The notes under the pieces: generated by a model
The model's database searches: none
Seen by the model: the letters and a program-made list of their open reading frames with translations, nothing else
What the model was told of the DNA's origin: nothing
Translations under genes and position numbers: made by a program
Shown here: positions 51,283 to 58,505 of the stretch, piece by piece
Numbering within the stretch: the first letter of the stretch is position 1
Layout: each line of letters begins with the position of its first letter
Source: Treponema sp. UBA4873
GTDB taxonomy: Bacteria; Spirochaetota; Spirochaetia; Treponematales; Treponemataceae
Length of the DNA stretch: 64,000 nt
Direction of reading: 5' to 3'
Assembly (NCBI GenBank): GCA_002399405.1
Contig: DHDP01000001.1
Coordinates: 231,983 to 295,982 of the forward strand

Positions 51283-52014
51283 TTATTTTGCCGGTATCGG
51301 TACTTTCTGGATGCCGTAGACGTACGGGGCGACGATGTACGGTTCGAAATAAACGGTAAGTGTCTTTCCGTCGTATGTGAATTTTTCGTAGTTCTTTTTT
51401 TCGGGAGCGGTTCCCTCTGCAATCCATTTTGCGCATTCATCTTCCGATTCTTTGCTGCCTTTGCCGGAATCCAGATTCTTCATAAAATAACCGCTGCAAT
51501 ATGCAGACAGCTCTTCGACAGTGTATCCCGCCGCTTCTATAATAGACACGATTTTATTCTGTTCCCTGTCGTACGTTATTGAGCTGAGCGTCGTGTCGCC
51601 GTGAGCACCGCCTTCCATCGCATACGTCGTGAAGAGCATCGAAATATATCTGTCGTTTAGAATGACGGGACCGGAGCCGACGTCGTATGAAAACGGCGGT
51701 GTAGCCGCTGCAAAACCCGATTCCCTGCGGATACTGTCCATTTCCTTCCAGTCCTGCTTCACGGTCGATTTGAACGCTTTGTACGGAACGACGACGGTTT
51801 TGTCGACAGTCCTGTTCAAATCAGCGTATCCGTCGAACTGCGGATATTGGACTTTGATTTCCGCATATTTGTTTTTTTCCTCAATTGTTATCTGTTTATA
51901 TGAGTAGCCGCCGCCGGTGATTGTTTTTGTCGTCGTGTTATCCGTACAACCCGTCGATTGAAGCATGATTGCGCACAGCGCTGCCGGAACTGAAAACGCA
52001 CCGATTCTTTTCAT
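51283..52014 (-). CDS. DUF3298/RsiV-like lipoprotein
   Basis: A 243-residue lipoprotein with signal MKRIGAFSVPAALCAIMLQ and cleavage STG|C (Cys23). The rest matches the DUF4163-DUF3298 pair found in RsiV and PdaC-like proteins: a strand region around IEEKNKYAEIKVQYP, then DYDVGS-type and MLFTTYAMEGGAHGDTTLSS (the G-G-A-H-G-D segment is diagnostic) and EPYIVAPYVYGIQKVPIP. Such domains bind lysozyme-like or sugar ligands in some relatives. ATG 52014 after AGGAGAAG is chosen; an in-frame ATG at 52056 lacks a site. It is inserted between two parts of an ABC importer on the opposite strand. Confidence 0.82.
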   Translation of the reverse strand: MKRIGAFSVPAALCAIMLQSTGCTDNTTTKTITGGGYSYKQITIEEKNKYAEIKVQYPQFDGYADLNRTVDKTVVVPYKAFKSTVKQDWKEMDSIRRESGFAAATPPFSYDVGSGPVILNDRYISMLFTTYAMEGGAHGDTTLSSITYDREQNKIVSIIEAAGYTVEELSAYCSGYFMKNLDSGKGSKESEDECAKWIAEGTAPEKKNYEKFTYDGKTLTVYFEPYIVAPYVYGIQKVPIPAK

Positions 52015-52168
52015 AAAAACTTCTCCTGAATGATGTATGATTAAAAAGTGACTCAAGTATACAGTTATTTGCCTTTGTTAAGCAAATCCGGTTCCGATGT
52101 GCGTTCTGCTGCGCCTTCTTCACATATTTCCGAAAATAAATTACTATAAACAATTACGTGGAGCTCAC

Positions 52169-53110
52169 ATGATACACAGTATTCTGATTGAAGGCCTTAT
52201 TTACGGTATTATGGTTCTGGGAGTTTTTGCCTCGTTCCGTATTCTCAATTTCTGCGACATGACTGTCGACGGTTCGTTTCCGCTGGGCGGCTGCATTCTT
52301 GCGGCGTGTCTTCTGCACGGTATTTCTCCGGCAGCCGCTCTCGTCGTCGCCTTTGCGGGAGGCATTGCCGCGGGTTTTTTTACGACGCTTATCTATACGC
52401 GCCTGCGCGTACCTGATCTGCTTGCCGGCATTCTCGTGATGACGATGCTGTATTCGATCAATCTGCGTATTATGTCGAACCGCGCGAACGTATCTTTCCT
52501 GAAAATCGACACGACTTTCTCCCGCATTACGGCGTGGATGACTCAGACGTTCCCGTCCGTTTCTCCGGAATGGGGCATTCTTGCGTTTCTCGTGATTTTC
52601 GTCCTGCTTCTGAAGGGATTGCTCGACTTGTTTTTCCACACTGATATCGGCCTTACGATGGGTGCGCTCGGAGCGAACGAGCAGATGGTCGTGTCGCAGG
52701 GCGTAAATCCGCAGATTCTGCGCGGCATCGGCGTGTGTTTCGGGGACGGTCTGGCGGCCCTTGCCGGCGCCTTCGCGGCGATGTACAACGGATTTGCCGA
52801 CGTCGGAAGCGGAACGGGCGTCATCGTAAGCGGTCTTGCGTCCCTGATGCTCGGCGAGTTTATTCTGCGCTCGAACAGAATTTCGCTGCAGACGCTCCGC
52901 GTCATAATCGGTTCGATTGTTTACCGCGCGCTCATGTTCGTCGGCCGCAGTTACGGATACAAAATAGGCCTGACGAGCAACGACCTCAAGCTTATCACCG
53001 GACTCCTGATAATTCTCTGTCTCGTTATTTCGAGCCTGCAGGGACACGCGAATCTGAAACAGCATTTCATGCGTCCCTCGAAGGCCGGTGCGGCGGGAGG
53101 CAAAAAATGA
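52169..53110 (+). CDS. ABC transporter permease (TrpY-like, BPD_transp_2 family)
   Basis: A 313-residue permease with about nine helices, of the branched-chain amino acid/ribose permease family used by PF04392 importers. Conserved parts include GIMVLGVFASFRILNFCDMT, TVDGSFPLGG and RTLRVIIGSIVYRAL-like (here QTLRVIIGSIVYRAL). The ATG at 52169 after GTGGAG is preferred to the in-frame ATG at 52097. It overlaps the ATPase start by four bases. It is separated from its binding-protein gene by about 970 bases that hold an opposed lipoprotein gene. Confidence 0.9.
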   Translation: MIHSILIEGLIYGIMVLGVFASFRILNFCDMTVDGSFPLGGCILAACLLHGISPAAALVVAFAGGIAAGFFTTLIYTRLRVPDLLAGILVMTMLYSINLRIMSNRANVSFLKIDTTFSRITAWMTQTFPSVSPEWGILAFLVIFVLLLKGLLDLFFHTDIGLTMGALGANEQMVVSQGVNPQILRGIGVCFGDGLAALAGAFAAMYNGFADVGSGTGVIVSGLASLMLGEFILRSNRISLQTLRVIIGSIVYRALMFVGRSYGYKIGLTSNDLKLITGLLIILCLVISSLQGHANLKQHFMRPSKAGAAGGKK

Positions 53111-53910
53111 TTACGCTTGAAAATATCAGCATTACGTTCAATACGAATACGCCCGACGAAAATAAAGCGCTCAGAGACGTCGATTTAACAATTAACAAAG
53201 GTGATTTCATAACGGTGATTGGCTCGAACGGCGCGGGCAAATCAACCTTATATAACGTGATTGCGGGAACGCTGCAGCCGACGGAAGGGCGTATTCTGCT
53301 CGACATGGACGGTACGGTGCGGGATATTACGCACGATAAGGAATACCGGCGCGCCGGATATATCGGACGCATTTTCCAGAATCCGCTGCTCGGGACCGCG
53401 GGAAAAATGTCGCTTGAGGACAACATGATGATATGCTGGAAGAAAGGCTGGAAAGGACTCCGCATCAGTCTTACAAACAAACAGCGCGATTTTTTCCGCG
53501 GACAGCTCGAACAGCTCGGCATGGGACTTGAGAACCGGCTCAACGACAACGTAGAGCAGTTTTCCGGCGGACAACGGCAGGCACTTACGCTGCTCATGGC
53601 CGTCATGTCGCATCCCGCGCTGCTTCTGCTCGACGAGCATACGGCGGCCCTTGATCCGGCGAATGCGAAAATCGTCATGGACCTGACGCGGAAATTCGCT
53701 GACGACTACGGTCTTACTGTCATGATGGTGACGCACAATATGCAGCAGGCGCTCGATTACGGCAACCGCCTTCTCATGATGGACGCGGGAGAAATCATCC
53801 TCGACGTGCCTGCCAGCGAAAAGTCGAATCTCACTATGGACGATATTATTAAACAGTTCCGCATCATCAAGCAGCATGAGCTGTCCAACGACCAGATGAT
53901 GCTGCAATAA
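53107..53910 (+). CDS. ABC transporter ATP-binding protein (TrpZ-like)
   Basis: A 267-residue ABC ATPase with Walker A GSNGAGKST (~38-46), the signature QFSGGQRQALTL (~156-167), Walker B LLLLDEHTAALDP (~178-190) and switch His in MVTHNMQQ. The Walker B Glu followed by His is typical of this subfamily. It energises the 52.2 kb permease; the pair and the 50.2 kb lipoprotein make one importer. ATG 53107 overlaps the permease stop (ATGA), and an upstream in-frame extension within the permease is rejected. A repeat element begins two bases after the stop. Confidence 0.93.
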   Translation: MITLENISITFNTNTPDENKALRDVDLTINKGDFITVIGSNGAGKSTLYNVIAGTLQPTEGRILLDMDGTVRDITHDKEYRRAGYIGRIFQNPLLGTAGKMSLEDNMMICWKKGWKGLRISLTNKQRDFFRGQLEQLGMGLENRLNDNVEQFSGGQRQALTLLMAVMSHPALLLLDEHTAALDPANAKIVMDLTRKFADDYGLTVMMVTHNMQQALDYGNRLLMMDAGEIILDVPASEKSNLTMDDIIKQFRIIKQHELSNDQMMLQ

Positions 53911-53911
53911 A

Positions 53912-54018
53912 CGTACGGTAAATATACACGCGGCGTTCCGATTTTCTGTATACGATGATAATAAGTATTACTGTAAACACCGTTACGTCTGAAATATTTA
54001 CCGGCGTTTATAAACGGG
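53912..54018 (+). repeat. palindromic repeat element, copy B (short form)
   Basis: It begins CGTACGGTAAATATACACG and ends with GTTACGTCTGAAATATTTAC followed by CGGCGTTTATAAACGGG. The first 16 and last ~36 bases match copy A, but the central hairpin is missing, as if lost by internal deletion. It starts two bases after the stop of the ABC ATPase gene. Confidence 0.8.
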
Positions 54019-54120
54019 AAAAAGTCAGCTTGGGCCGGAAATAATTTGCGGGGGGCTCTGAAAGTGTCAGAGACTGCAAAAGTACAAAAAAATTCATTGA
54101 GAAAGTCATGCTTTTTACTT

Positions 54121-54256
54121 ATTGCACACTGTGAATCTCATATCGTGCAGCAGGACAGCCTTTATTCGTGCTACAGGACGGTCTCTATTCGTGCTACAGG
54201 ACAGCCTTTATTAGTGCAGGAAAACAGTCTCACATCGTGCTACAGGAGAGTCTTTT
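54121..54256 (+). repeat. tandem repeat of about 23 bp, five units
   Basis: Units start at 54142, 54164, 54187, 54210 and 54234 and follow the form ATTCGTGCTACAGGACAGCC plus three more pyrimidine-rich bases; two units (54164 and 54187) differ by only two bases. A degenerate unit may precede at 54121. The unit length is not a multiple of three and the region has no convincing gene. Together with the element at 53912 it fills the 445-base gap between the ATPase and lipoprotein genes. Confidence 0.85.
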
Positions 54257-54354
54257 TTGCTGTCTGAAGGAAAAGCACTTTTCTGAAAAAAAGCGTTCTT
54301 TTGTTTTTTGGAAAAAGGATTGAAACTGAAAAAAGAACGATAAAAGGAGGCAAC

Positions 54355-54882
54355 ATGGCAAAACGTCTGCTTTTACCGATAGTGGCTTTTGGTATATTTT
54401 TTTGTTTGAGCTCCTGCACCGACGACGCACAGCCCGGTACGACATTTCCCGATTATGCTGCATTTGCGATTAACCGTTCCGCATGGACGGAACCGGGTGA
54501 TTATTCGTTCACTTATGAGGTTAGATGGGGAGACGGTTATGTGTATGCTCCTGTTTCCGTAACGGTCAGCGGCGGAACAGCGGAAATCGATTACGGAGAG
54601 AACAGCGACCCCGGTGAATTTACCGACAATCCGTTACTCGGCGACATTTCGTTCGAATCGATTTCAGGAATCTACGAATACTTCGAAAACTGGTGGGAAA
54701 AAACCGCAGCCGAAGAAAATACCGGGTACGTTATTACGTTTTCTGTGCAATACAATACGACTTCCGGCGGAACAGTATACCCTGTGTATTTGGAAGAGGA
54801 TATGCATCCGCTCTCTGTCGGAGCCGACGGCGGATACGGCGGCCTGTATATTCATATTTCAAATTTGATTATCCCCGAATAA
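54355..54882 (+). CDS. DUF6174-like lipoprotein
   Basis: A 175-residue lipoprotein: signal MAKRLLLPIVAFGIFFCL with cleavage LSS|C (Cys21), then a small beta-rich domain with NRSAWTEPGDYSFTYEVRWG and VTVSGGTAEIDY, which looks like DUF6174. The start ATG 54355 has AAAGGAGG 5-8 bases upstream and is preferred to an in-frame start at 54301. No function is known. It is bracketed by the 23-bp tandem repeat upstream and a palindromic element downstream, and stands alone. Confidence 0.7.
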   Translation: MAKRLLLPIVAFGIFFCLSSCTDDAQPGTTFPDYAAFAINRSAWTEPGDYSFTYEVRWGDGYVYAPVSVTVSGGTAEIDYGENSDPGEFTDNPLLGDISFESISGIYEYFENWWEKTAAEENTGYVITFSVQYNTTSGGTVYPVYLEEDMHPLSVGADGGYGGLYIHISNLIIPE

Positions 54883-54923
54883 CTTCCGTTTCCTGCGAGC
54901 CGTATTTTTTCGTTCTAAAAACC

Positions 54924-55055
54924 CCGGCACATATTTCAGACATAACGATTTACAGAAATACTTTTTTTCGCGTAAGCGGATCGTTTTTCTGTATGAGGTG
55001 ACTAAATGTAATTTATTCCGGTAAGCAGGGTGAATCAGAGTATATTTACCGTACG
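54924..55055 (-). repeat. palindromic repeat element, copy C (inverted)
   Basis: Read on the minus strand it begins CGTACGGTAAATATACTCTG and ends ATAACG, TCTGAAATATGTGCCGG. Its interior matches the left arm of copy A closely (CATACAGAAAAACGATCCGC versus TATACAGAAAAACGGTCCGC) but the right arm of the hairpin is absent. It fills most of the 326-base gap between two small lipoprotein genes. Confidence 0.75.
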
Positions 55056-55207
55056 TTTTTTCAATCTTCACACAATCTTGACATTCCGAGGGCCGAACCT
55101 TGACATGCATCTGCTATATTTTGAGACGTAAAAAGGAAACGCACCGGGAAGCCTGGCTTCCTGACCTTCCTTACAAAATCCGAATCTTTATTAAAGGGGT
55201 AAATACT

Positions 55208-55447
55208 ATGAAAAAGATTATCATGATCGTCAGTGCAATCGCTCTCATCTCTATGTTCGCTGTTTCATGCAGCAAGAAAGAAGAAGCTGCTGCTGATACG
55301 ACAACAGAGACAACGACAACTGAAGCAACAACCACAACAACGGATGATGCTGCTGCGGCTACGACAGATTCTACTGCAACAACGGACGCTGCATCTACGA
55401 CTGATGCTGCTGAAACCGCTCCTGCATCAGATGCTGCTGCCAACTAA
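55208..55447 (+). CDS. small Thr/Ala/Asp-rich lipoprotein
   Basis: A 79-residue lipoprotein: signal MKKIIMIVSAIALISMFAVS with cleavage VS|C (Cys21), SKKEE, and then a ~50-residue tail made almost only of Thr, Ala, Asp, Glu and Ser. The tail is low complexity, acidic and probably unfolded, like a surface stalk or spacer. Codons in the tail are varied (ACA, ACG, ACT, ACC), which argues for selection on the protein. AAAGGGG precedes the ATG; an in-frame upstream start at 55100 has no signal peptide and is rejected. A strong terminator follows, so the gene is probably well expressed by itself. Confidence 0.75.
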   Translation: MKKIIMIVSAIALISMFAVSCSKKEEAAADTTTETTTTEATTTTTDDAAAATTDSTATTDAASTTDAAETAPASDAAAN

Positions 55448-55476
55448 TTTCTGAAAACAGAAAACTATGAAAGCGG

Positions 55477-55510
55477 GGCCGGAATGATTGATTTCATTCC
55501 GGCCTTTTTT
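55477..55510 (+). terminator. terminator after the small lipoprotein gene
   Basis: An 11-bp perfect stem, GGCCGGAATGA (55477-55487) with TCATTCCGGCC (55494-55504), 6-base loop and six T. Its end touches the stop of the convergent histidine kinase gene. Confidence 0.95.
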
Positions 55511-56897
55511 ATGTCTGCGGTTCTGCCGTCCGGCGGAACGGAAATGTAATGGCGAAGCAGACCATTCCGTCTTTGTTCGACACGGTTATCGTTCCGGCAT
55601 GCAGAGTCATGATTGCTTTTGCGATTGAAAGGCCGAGCCCCGATCCTCCGTTTGTACGCGATTTGTCACCGCGGTACAGTCTGTCGAACACATGTGCCAG
55701 ATCTTCCCTGCTGAGTTCGCCGGTGTTTTCCACTTCTATCGTGATTGTCTGATGAGTAGTCGATCCGGGGTCGCCGCACGTCATCGTTACGCGGATACTT
55801 CCGCCGCCCGCCGTGTACTGGATTGCATTCTGCACGATGTTCGATACGCAGCGCTGCAGGAGAAATTCGTCGGCAGTGAACGGTTCGCTGAATGTGCTTG
55901 TACACGAGAATGCGATGTTCTTCTGCGACGCCAGCAGTTCGAACCGCTCTTTTGTGTCTGTTATAAACGCCTGCGGATAAATCGTCACCGGCGTTATTTT
56001 CATTTCGGGTGATTCGTATTTGCTCAGGTCGTGAAGGTTGTTCACAAGTTTTTCTATGTGATGCAATTCGCCGAGCAGACTCGAAAGTCGTTCTTCGGTC
56101 GCAGGAAGAATTCCGTCGTCCATCGCTTCGAGCTGCACTTTGACTGCCGTGACGGGCGTGCGCAGGTCGTGCGACACGTCCTGCATCCATTGGCGTCTCA
56201 GCGATTCTTCTTTGAGCAGCTGGTCCTGCAGTTTTTCCTCCGACGTTGCGATACGGTCGAACTCCGTGGTGTCGAGGTGAGTGAACGAAACCGAACGGCT
56301 GCCGTTTCCGAGCGCAGTTATTTCGTCGACGAGCGACGACGTCTGTTTTGAAAATACCGAAGAAATGAACGCCGAAATTGCAAGCGCTATGACGATTGCC
56401 GTTATTGCGCCGGCGAGTATTGCGTTGCGCATCGACGAGATGAACTGTCTGTTCGCGCGGTATGTGAGAAAATCCGCACTGTTTACGGAAAGGTAGCCGA
56501 CGATTCTGCTGTTGTCTTTTATCTGCGCTGGCGTATTCAGCGAAAGAAACGTCGAAATATTGCCGACCTGCGCTTCAACGGCGTCGGTCGTGACGCGCCT
56601 GCCCTTGTACATAAGCAGCACCGGACGTTTGTTCAGGTCGAAAATATAGACGTACATTGAGTCAGTCATATACGGCAGCAGCGACGATTCCAGCGCTTTT
56701 GAATCGAGTTCTCCCTTCAGCCGGTATACTTTGGATATGCGCGGCAGCAGCATTTTTTCTATTTCCGTGTTCTCGTCGCGGTTCCAGTGCGAAATTGAAG
56801 AGCGGATTGCAAAGAGAAAAATGAGCGACATAACGGCGAGAACGCTTACGGATGCGGCGAGATGTCCGATGTATACTTTACGGAAAATGCTCGTCAT
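55509..56897 (-). CDS. two-component sensor histidine kinase
   Basis: A 462-residue HisKA-type kinase: membrane helices at ~10-31 and ~157-180 around a 125-residue periplasmic sensor, a HAMP-like linker, the phosphorylation site His243 in QDVSHDLRTPVTAVK, and an ATPase domain with NIVQNAIQYTAGGG (N box), VFDRLYRGDKSRTNGGSGLG (F and G boxes). It is translated with the response regulator, whose end it overlaps by four bases, and the unit begins with a secreted repeat protein. The signal is unknown; the sensor domain may respond to an envelope or ligand cue related to that protein. Confidence 0.95.
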   Translation of the reverse strand: MTSIFRKVYIGHLAASVSVLAVMSLIFLFAIRSSISHWNRDENTEIEKMLLPRISKVYRLKGELDSKALESSLLPYMTDSMYVYIFDLNKRPVLLMYKGRRVTTDAVEAQVGNISTFLSLNTPAQIKDNSRIVGYLSVNSADFLTYRANRQFISSMRNAILAGAITAIVIALAISAFISSVFSKQTSSLVDEITALGNGSRSVSFTHLDTTEFDRIATSEEKLQDQLLKEESLRRQWMQDVSHDLRTPVTAVKVQLEAMDDGILPATEERLSSLLGELHHIEKLVNNLHDLSKYESPEMKITPVTIYPQAFITDTKERFELLASQKNIAFSCTSTFSEPFTADEFLLQRCVSNIVQNAIQYTAGGGSIRVTMTCGDPGSTTHQTITIEVENTGELSREDLAHVFDRLYRGDKSRTNGGSGLGLSIAKAIMTLHAGTITVSNKDGMVCFAITFPFRRTAEPQT

Positions 56898-57589
56898 AAT
56901 TTGTTTTCGCCGTTGAACCGGTAGCCGAATCCGCGCACCGTGCCTATCCAGTCGCCCGTTCCGAGCTTTGTGCGCAGATTTGCGATATGCGTGTCGATCG
57001 TACGCTCTGAACCTTCGAAATAATAATTAAGGCATTCCGTCAGCAGCTTCTCGCGCGAAATAACCTGATTGGGCGCGCCCGTCAGATAGAGCAGCAGTTT
57101 CCATTCTGCGCCCGTTAAATATATTTCCTTGTCGCTGACGAAGATTGTATGTTTATCGTTGTCTATCTCAAGAACGTTTTCTCCGAGCGACCACATCTGT
57201 CTGCTTCCTGCGGGAGTTTTCCCTATTGCACCGGTGCGTTTCAGCAGCGCCTGCACGCGCAGCACGAGTTCTTTCGTGGAGAACGGCTTGCATACGTAAT
57301 CGTCCGCTCCCGTTTCAAAGCCGAGTATGCGGTCGGATTCTGAATCTTTCGCGGTGAGGAATATTATCGGAATGTTTGAAATTTTACGGATATCCTTTGC
57401 GAGCACGAAACCGTTCCCGTCCGGCAGCATGATGTCGAGCACGGCGAGATCGATTGTACCGCGTTTAACAAGATCAAGTACGCCTGCGACCTTGTTGAAT
57501 ACGACGGTCTGATATCCTTCCACCTGCAGATAGCCCGAGACCGCTTCCGTTATCAACTGATTGTCTTCAACGAGTAATATGCATGCCAT
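56894..57589 (-). CDS. OmpR/PhoB-family response regulator
   Basis: A 231-residue regulator: receiver domain with acidic Glu8-Asp9, phosphorylated Asp52 in LAVLDIMLPDG, Thr/Lys in FLTAKD, and a winged-helix DNA-binding domain (LTGAEWKLLLYLTGAPNQVI, then the recognition helix near SERTIDTHIANLRTKLG). It lies 4 bases after the secreted-protein gene and overlaps the kinase start by 4 bases. Family members usually bind direct repeats upstream of target promoters. Confidence 0.96.
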   Translation of the reverse strand: MACILLVEDNQLITEAVSGYLQVEGYQTVVFNKVAGVLDLVKRGTIDLAVLDIMLPDGNGFVLAKDIRKISNIPIIFLTAKDSESDRILGFETGADDYVCKPFSTKELVLRVQALLKRTGAIGKTPAGSRQMWSLGENVLEIDNDKHTIFVSDKEIYLTGAEWKLLLYLTGAPNQVISREKLLTECLNYYFEGSERTIDTHIANLRTKLGTGDWIGTVRGFGYRFNGENKL

Positions 57590-57593
57590 ACCG

Positions 57594-58484
57594 TTATTCT
57601 CCGTAAATTATTTTGCGCAGCGTATATGTCTTACCGTCGTATTTCCATATCCAGTTGCCGGTGCTGTCGTAGACATAGGTGATATCGGCGGAAAGAGTTT
57701 TTCCCTCTTCGTAGATTTTTTCGTTCTCAATCATTCCGCTCCGGCCGTACTGCAGCACTGTTCTGCTTTTCAGCTTTCCATTTTTGTCGACGGAAGAAAA
57801 ACTCGTGATGTTTCCGCCGTCCGTGTAGGAGTAACCTACCTGTTCGTAAAATCCCGAACTGTCGTAATGGTCTTCGAATGCGACGTGTCCGCCGGCTGTG
57901 TACGTGTAGATAATACGCTTGAGCACTTTTCCGTCGGGAAACTGCGTTATATCGGCGTAGATAAAATTACGCTCGTTATATTTAAACGATTCCCTGAGCG
58001 TGACTGAGTTTTTGCTGTCGTAGGTTATCCGTAAGACAAGCTGACTGTCCGCGTTGTACGATGAAACGGCTTTCCACTCAAGTACGTCCGTACCGGTGAA
58101 AGACGATTCTTCATTCTGCCGCCCGAATTTGTCGTAAGTGTATGTGTATTTCCACCGCCGGACCCCGCCCGCATCTGTTCCTGCTATTTCGGTGAGCAGA
58201 CTGTTTTCGGAATACGTGTAGCGCGTCGACGACCTCAGCCGTCCGCTTTCGTCGTACAGCTGGGTGGACGTAAGCAGTCCCTTGTCGTAATTGCTTGAGC
58301 TGCGCAGAACAAGGTTGTCCAGATTGTCGCCGCGGTATTCGGAAACGAGCGCAGGGCGTCCTGAAAGTTTTGAGAAATCGACACCGTACGGGTCGGTCGC
58401 GGAAACTGCTGTCTGCGCCGGCTGCGCGGAAAGGACTGCTGAAAAAAATACTGCCGTGCAGAATGCGGGAACTTTCTTACACAT
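57594..58484 (-). CDS. secreted YD-repeat-like protein, first gene of the two-component operon
   Basis: A 296-residue exported protein with signal peptide MCKKVPAFCTAVFFSAVLSA. The mature part has about ten short repeats of the form Y-x-Y/F-x(3)-G-x(3)-E/D, such as LYDESGRLRSSTRYTY, YTYDKFGRQNEESSF and YVYDSTGNWIWKY, resembling YD (RHS/teneurin-type) or MORN-like strand repeats. I know no function. TAGAAT (complement at 58494-58499) ends nine bases before the ATG. It is transcribed together with the regulator and kinase, with only a 4-base gap, so it may be their sensor accessory or a target. Domain naming is tentative. Confidence 0.7.
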   Translation of the reverse strand: MCKKVPAFCTAVFFSAVLSAQPAQTAVSATDPYGVDFSKLSGRPALVSEYRGDNLDNLVLRSSSNYDKGLLTSTQLYDESGRLRSSTRYTYSENSLLTEIAGTDAGGVRRWKYTYTYDKFGRQNEESSFTGTDVLEWKAVSSYNADSQLVLRITYDSKNSVTLRESFKYNERNFIYADITQFPDGKVLKRIIYTYTAGGHVAFEDHYDSSGFYEQVGYSYTDGGNITSFSSVDKNGKLKSRTVLQYGRSGMIENEKIYEEGKTLSADITYVYDSTGNWIWKYDGKTYTLRKIIYGE

Positions 58485-58505
58485 ACCGGCACTATTCTAT
58501 CATAA

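Noticed and set aside
54142..54256. CRISPR array
   Set aside because: Units are contiguous, with no unique spacers of constant length, and no cas genes are in the window.
54046..54267. 73-codon frame across the tandem repeat
   Set aside because: The 23-bp unit shifts frame each time, the peptide has no plausible features, and no ribosome site is seen.
55171..55443. Ala/Val-rich minus-strand frame opposite the small lipoprotein gene
   Set aside because: Mirror of the low-complexity tail; the plus strand has signal peptide, ribosome site and terminator.
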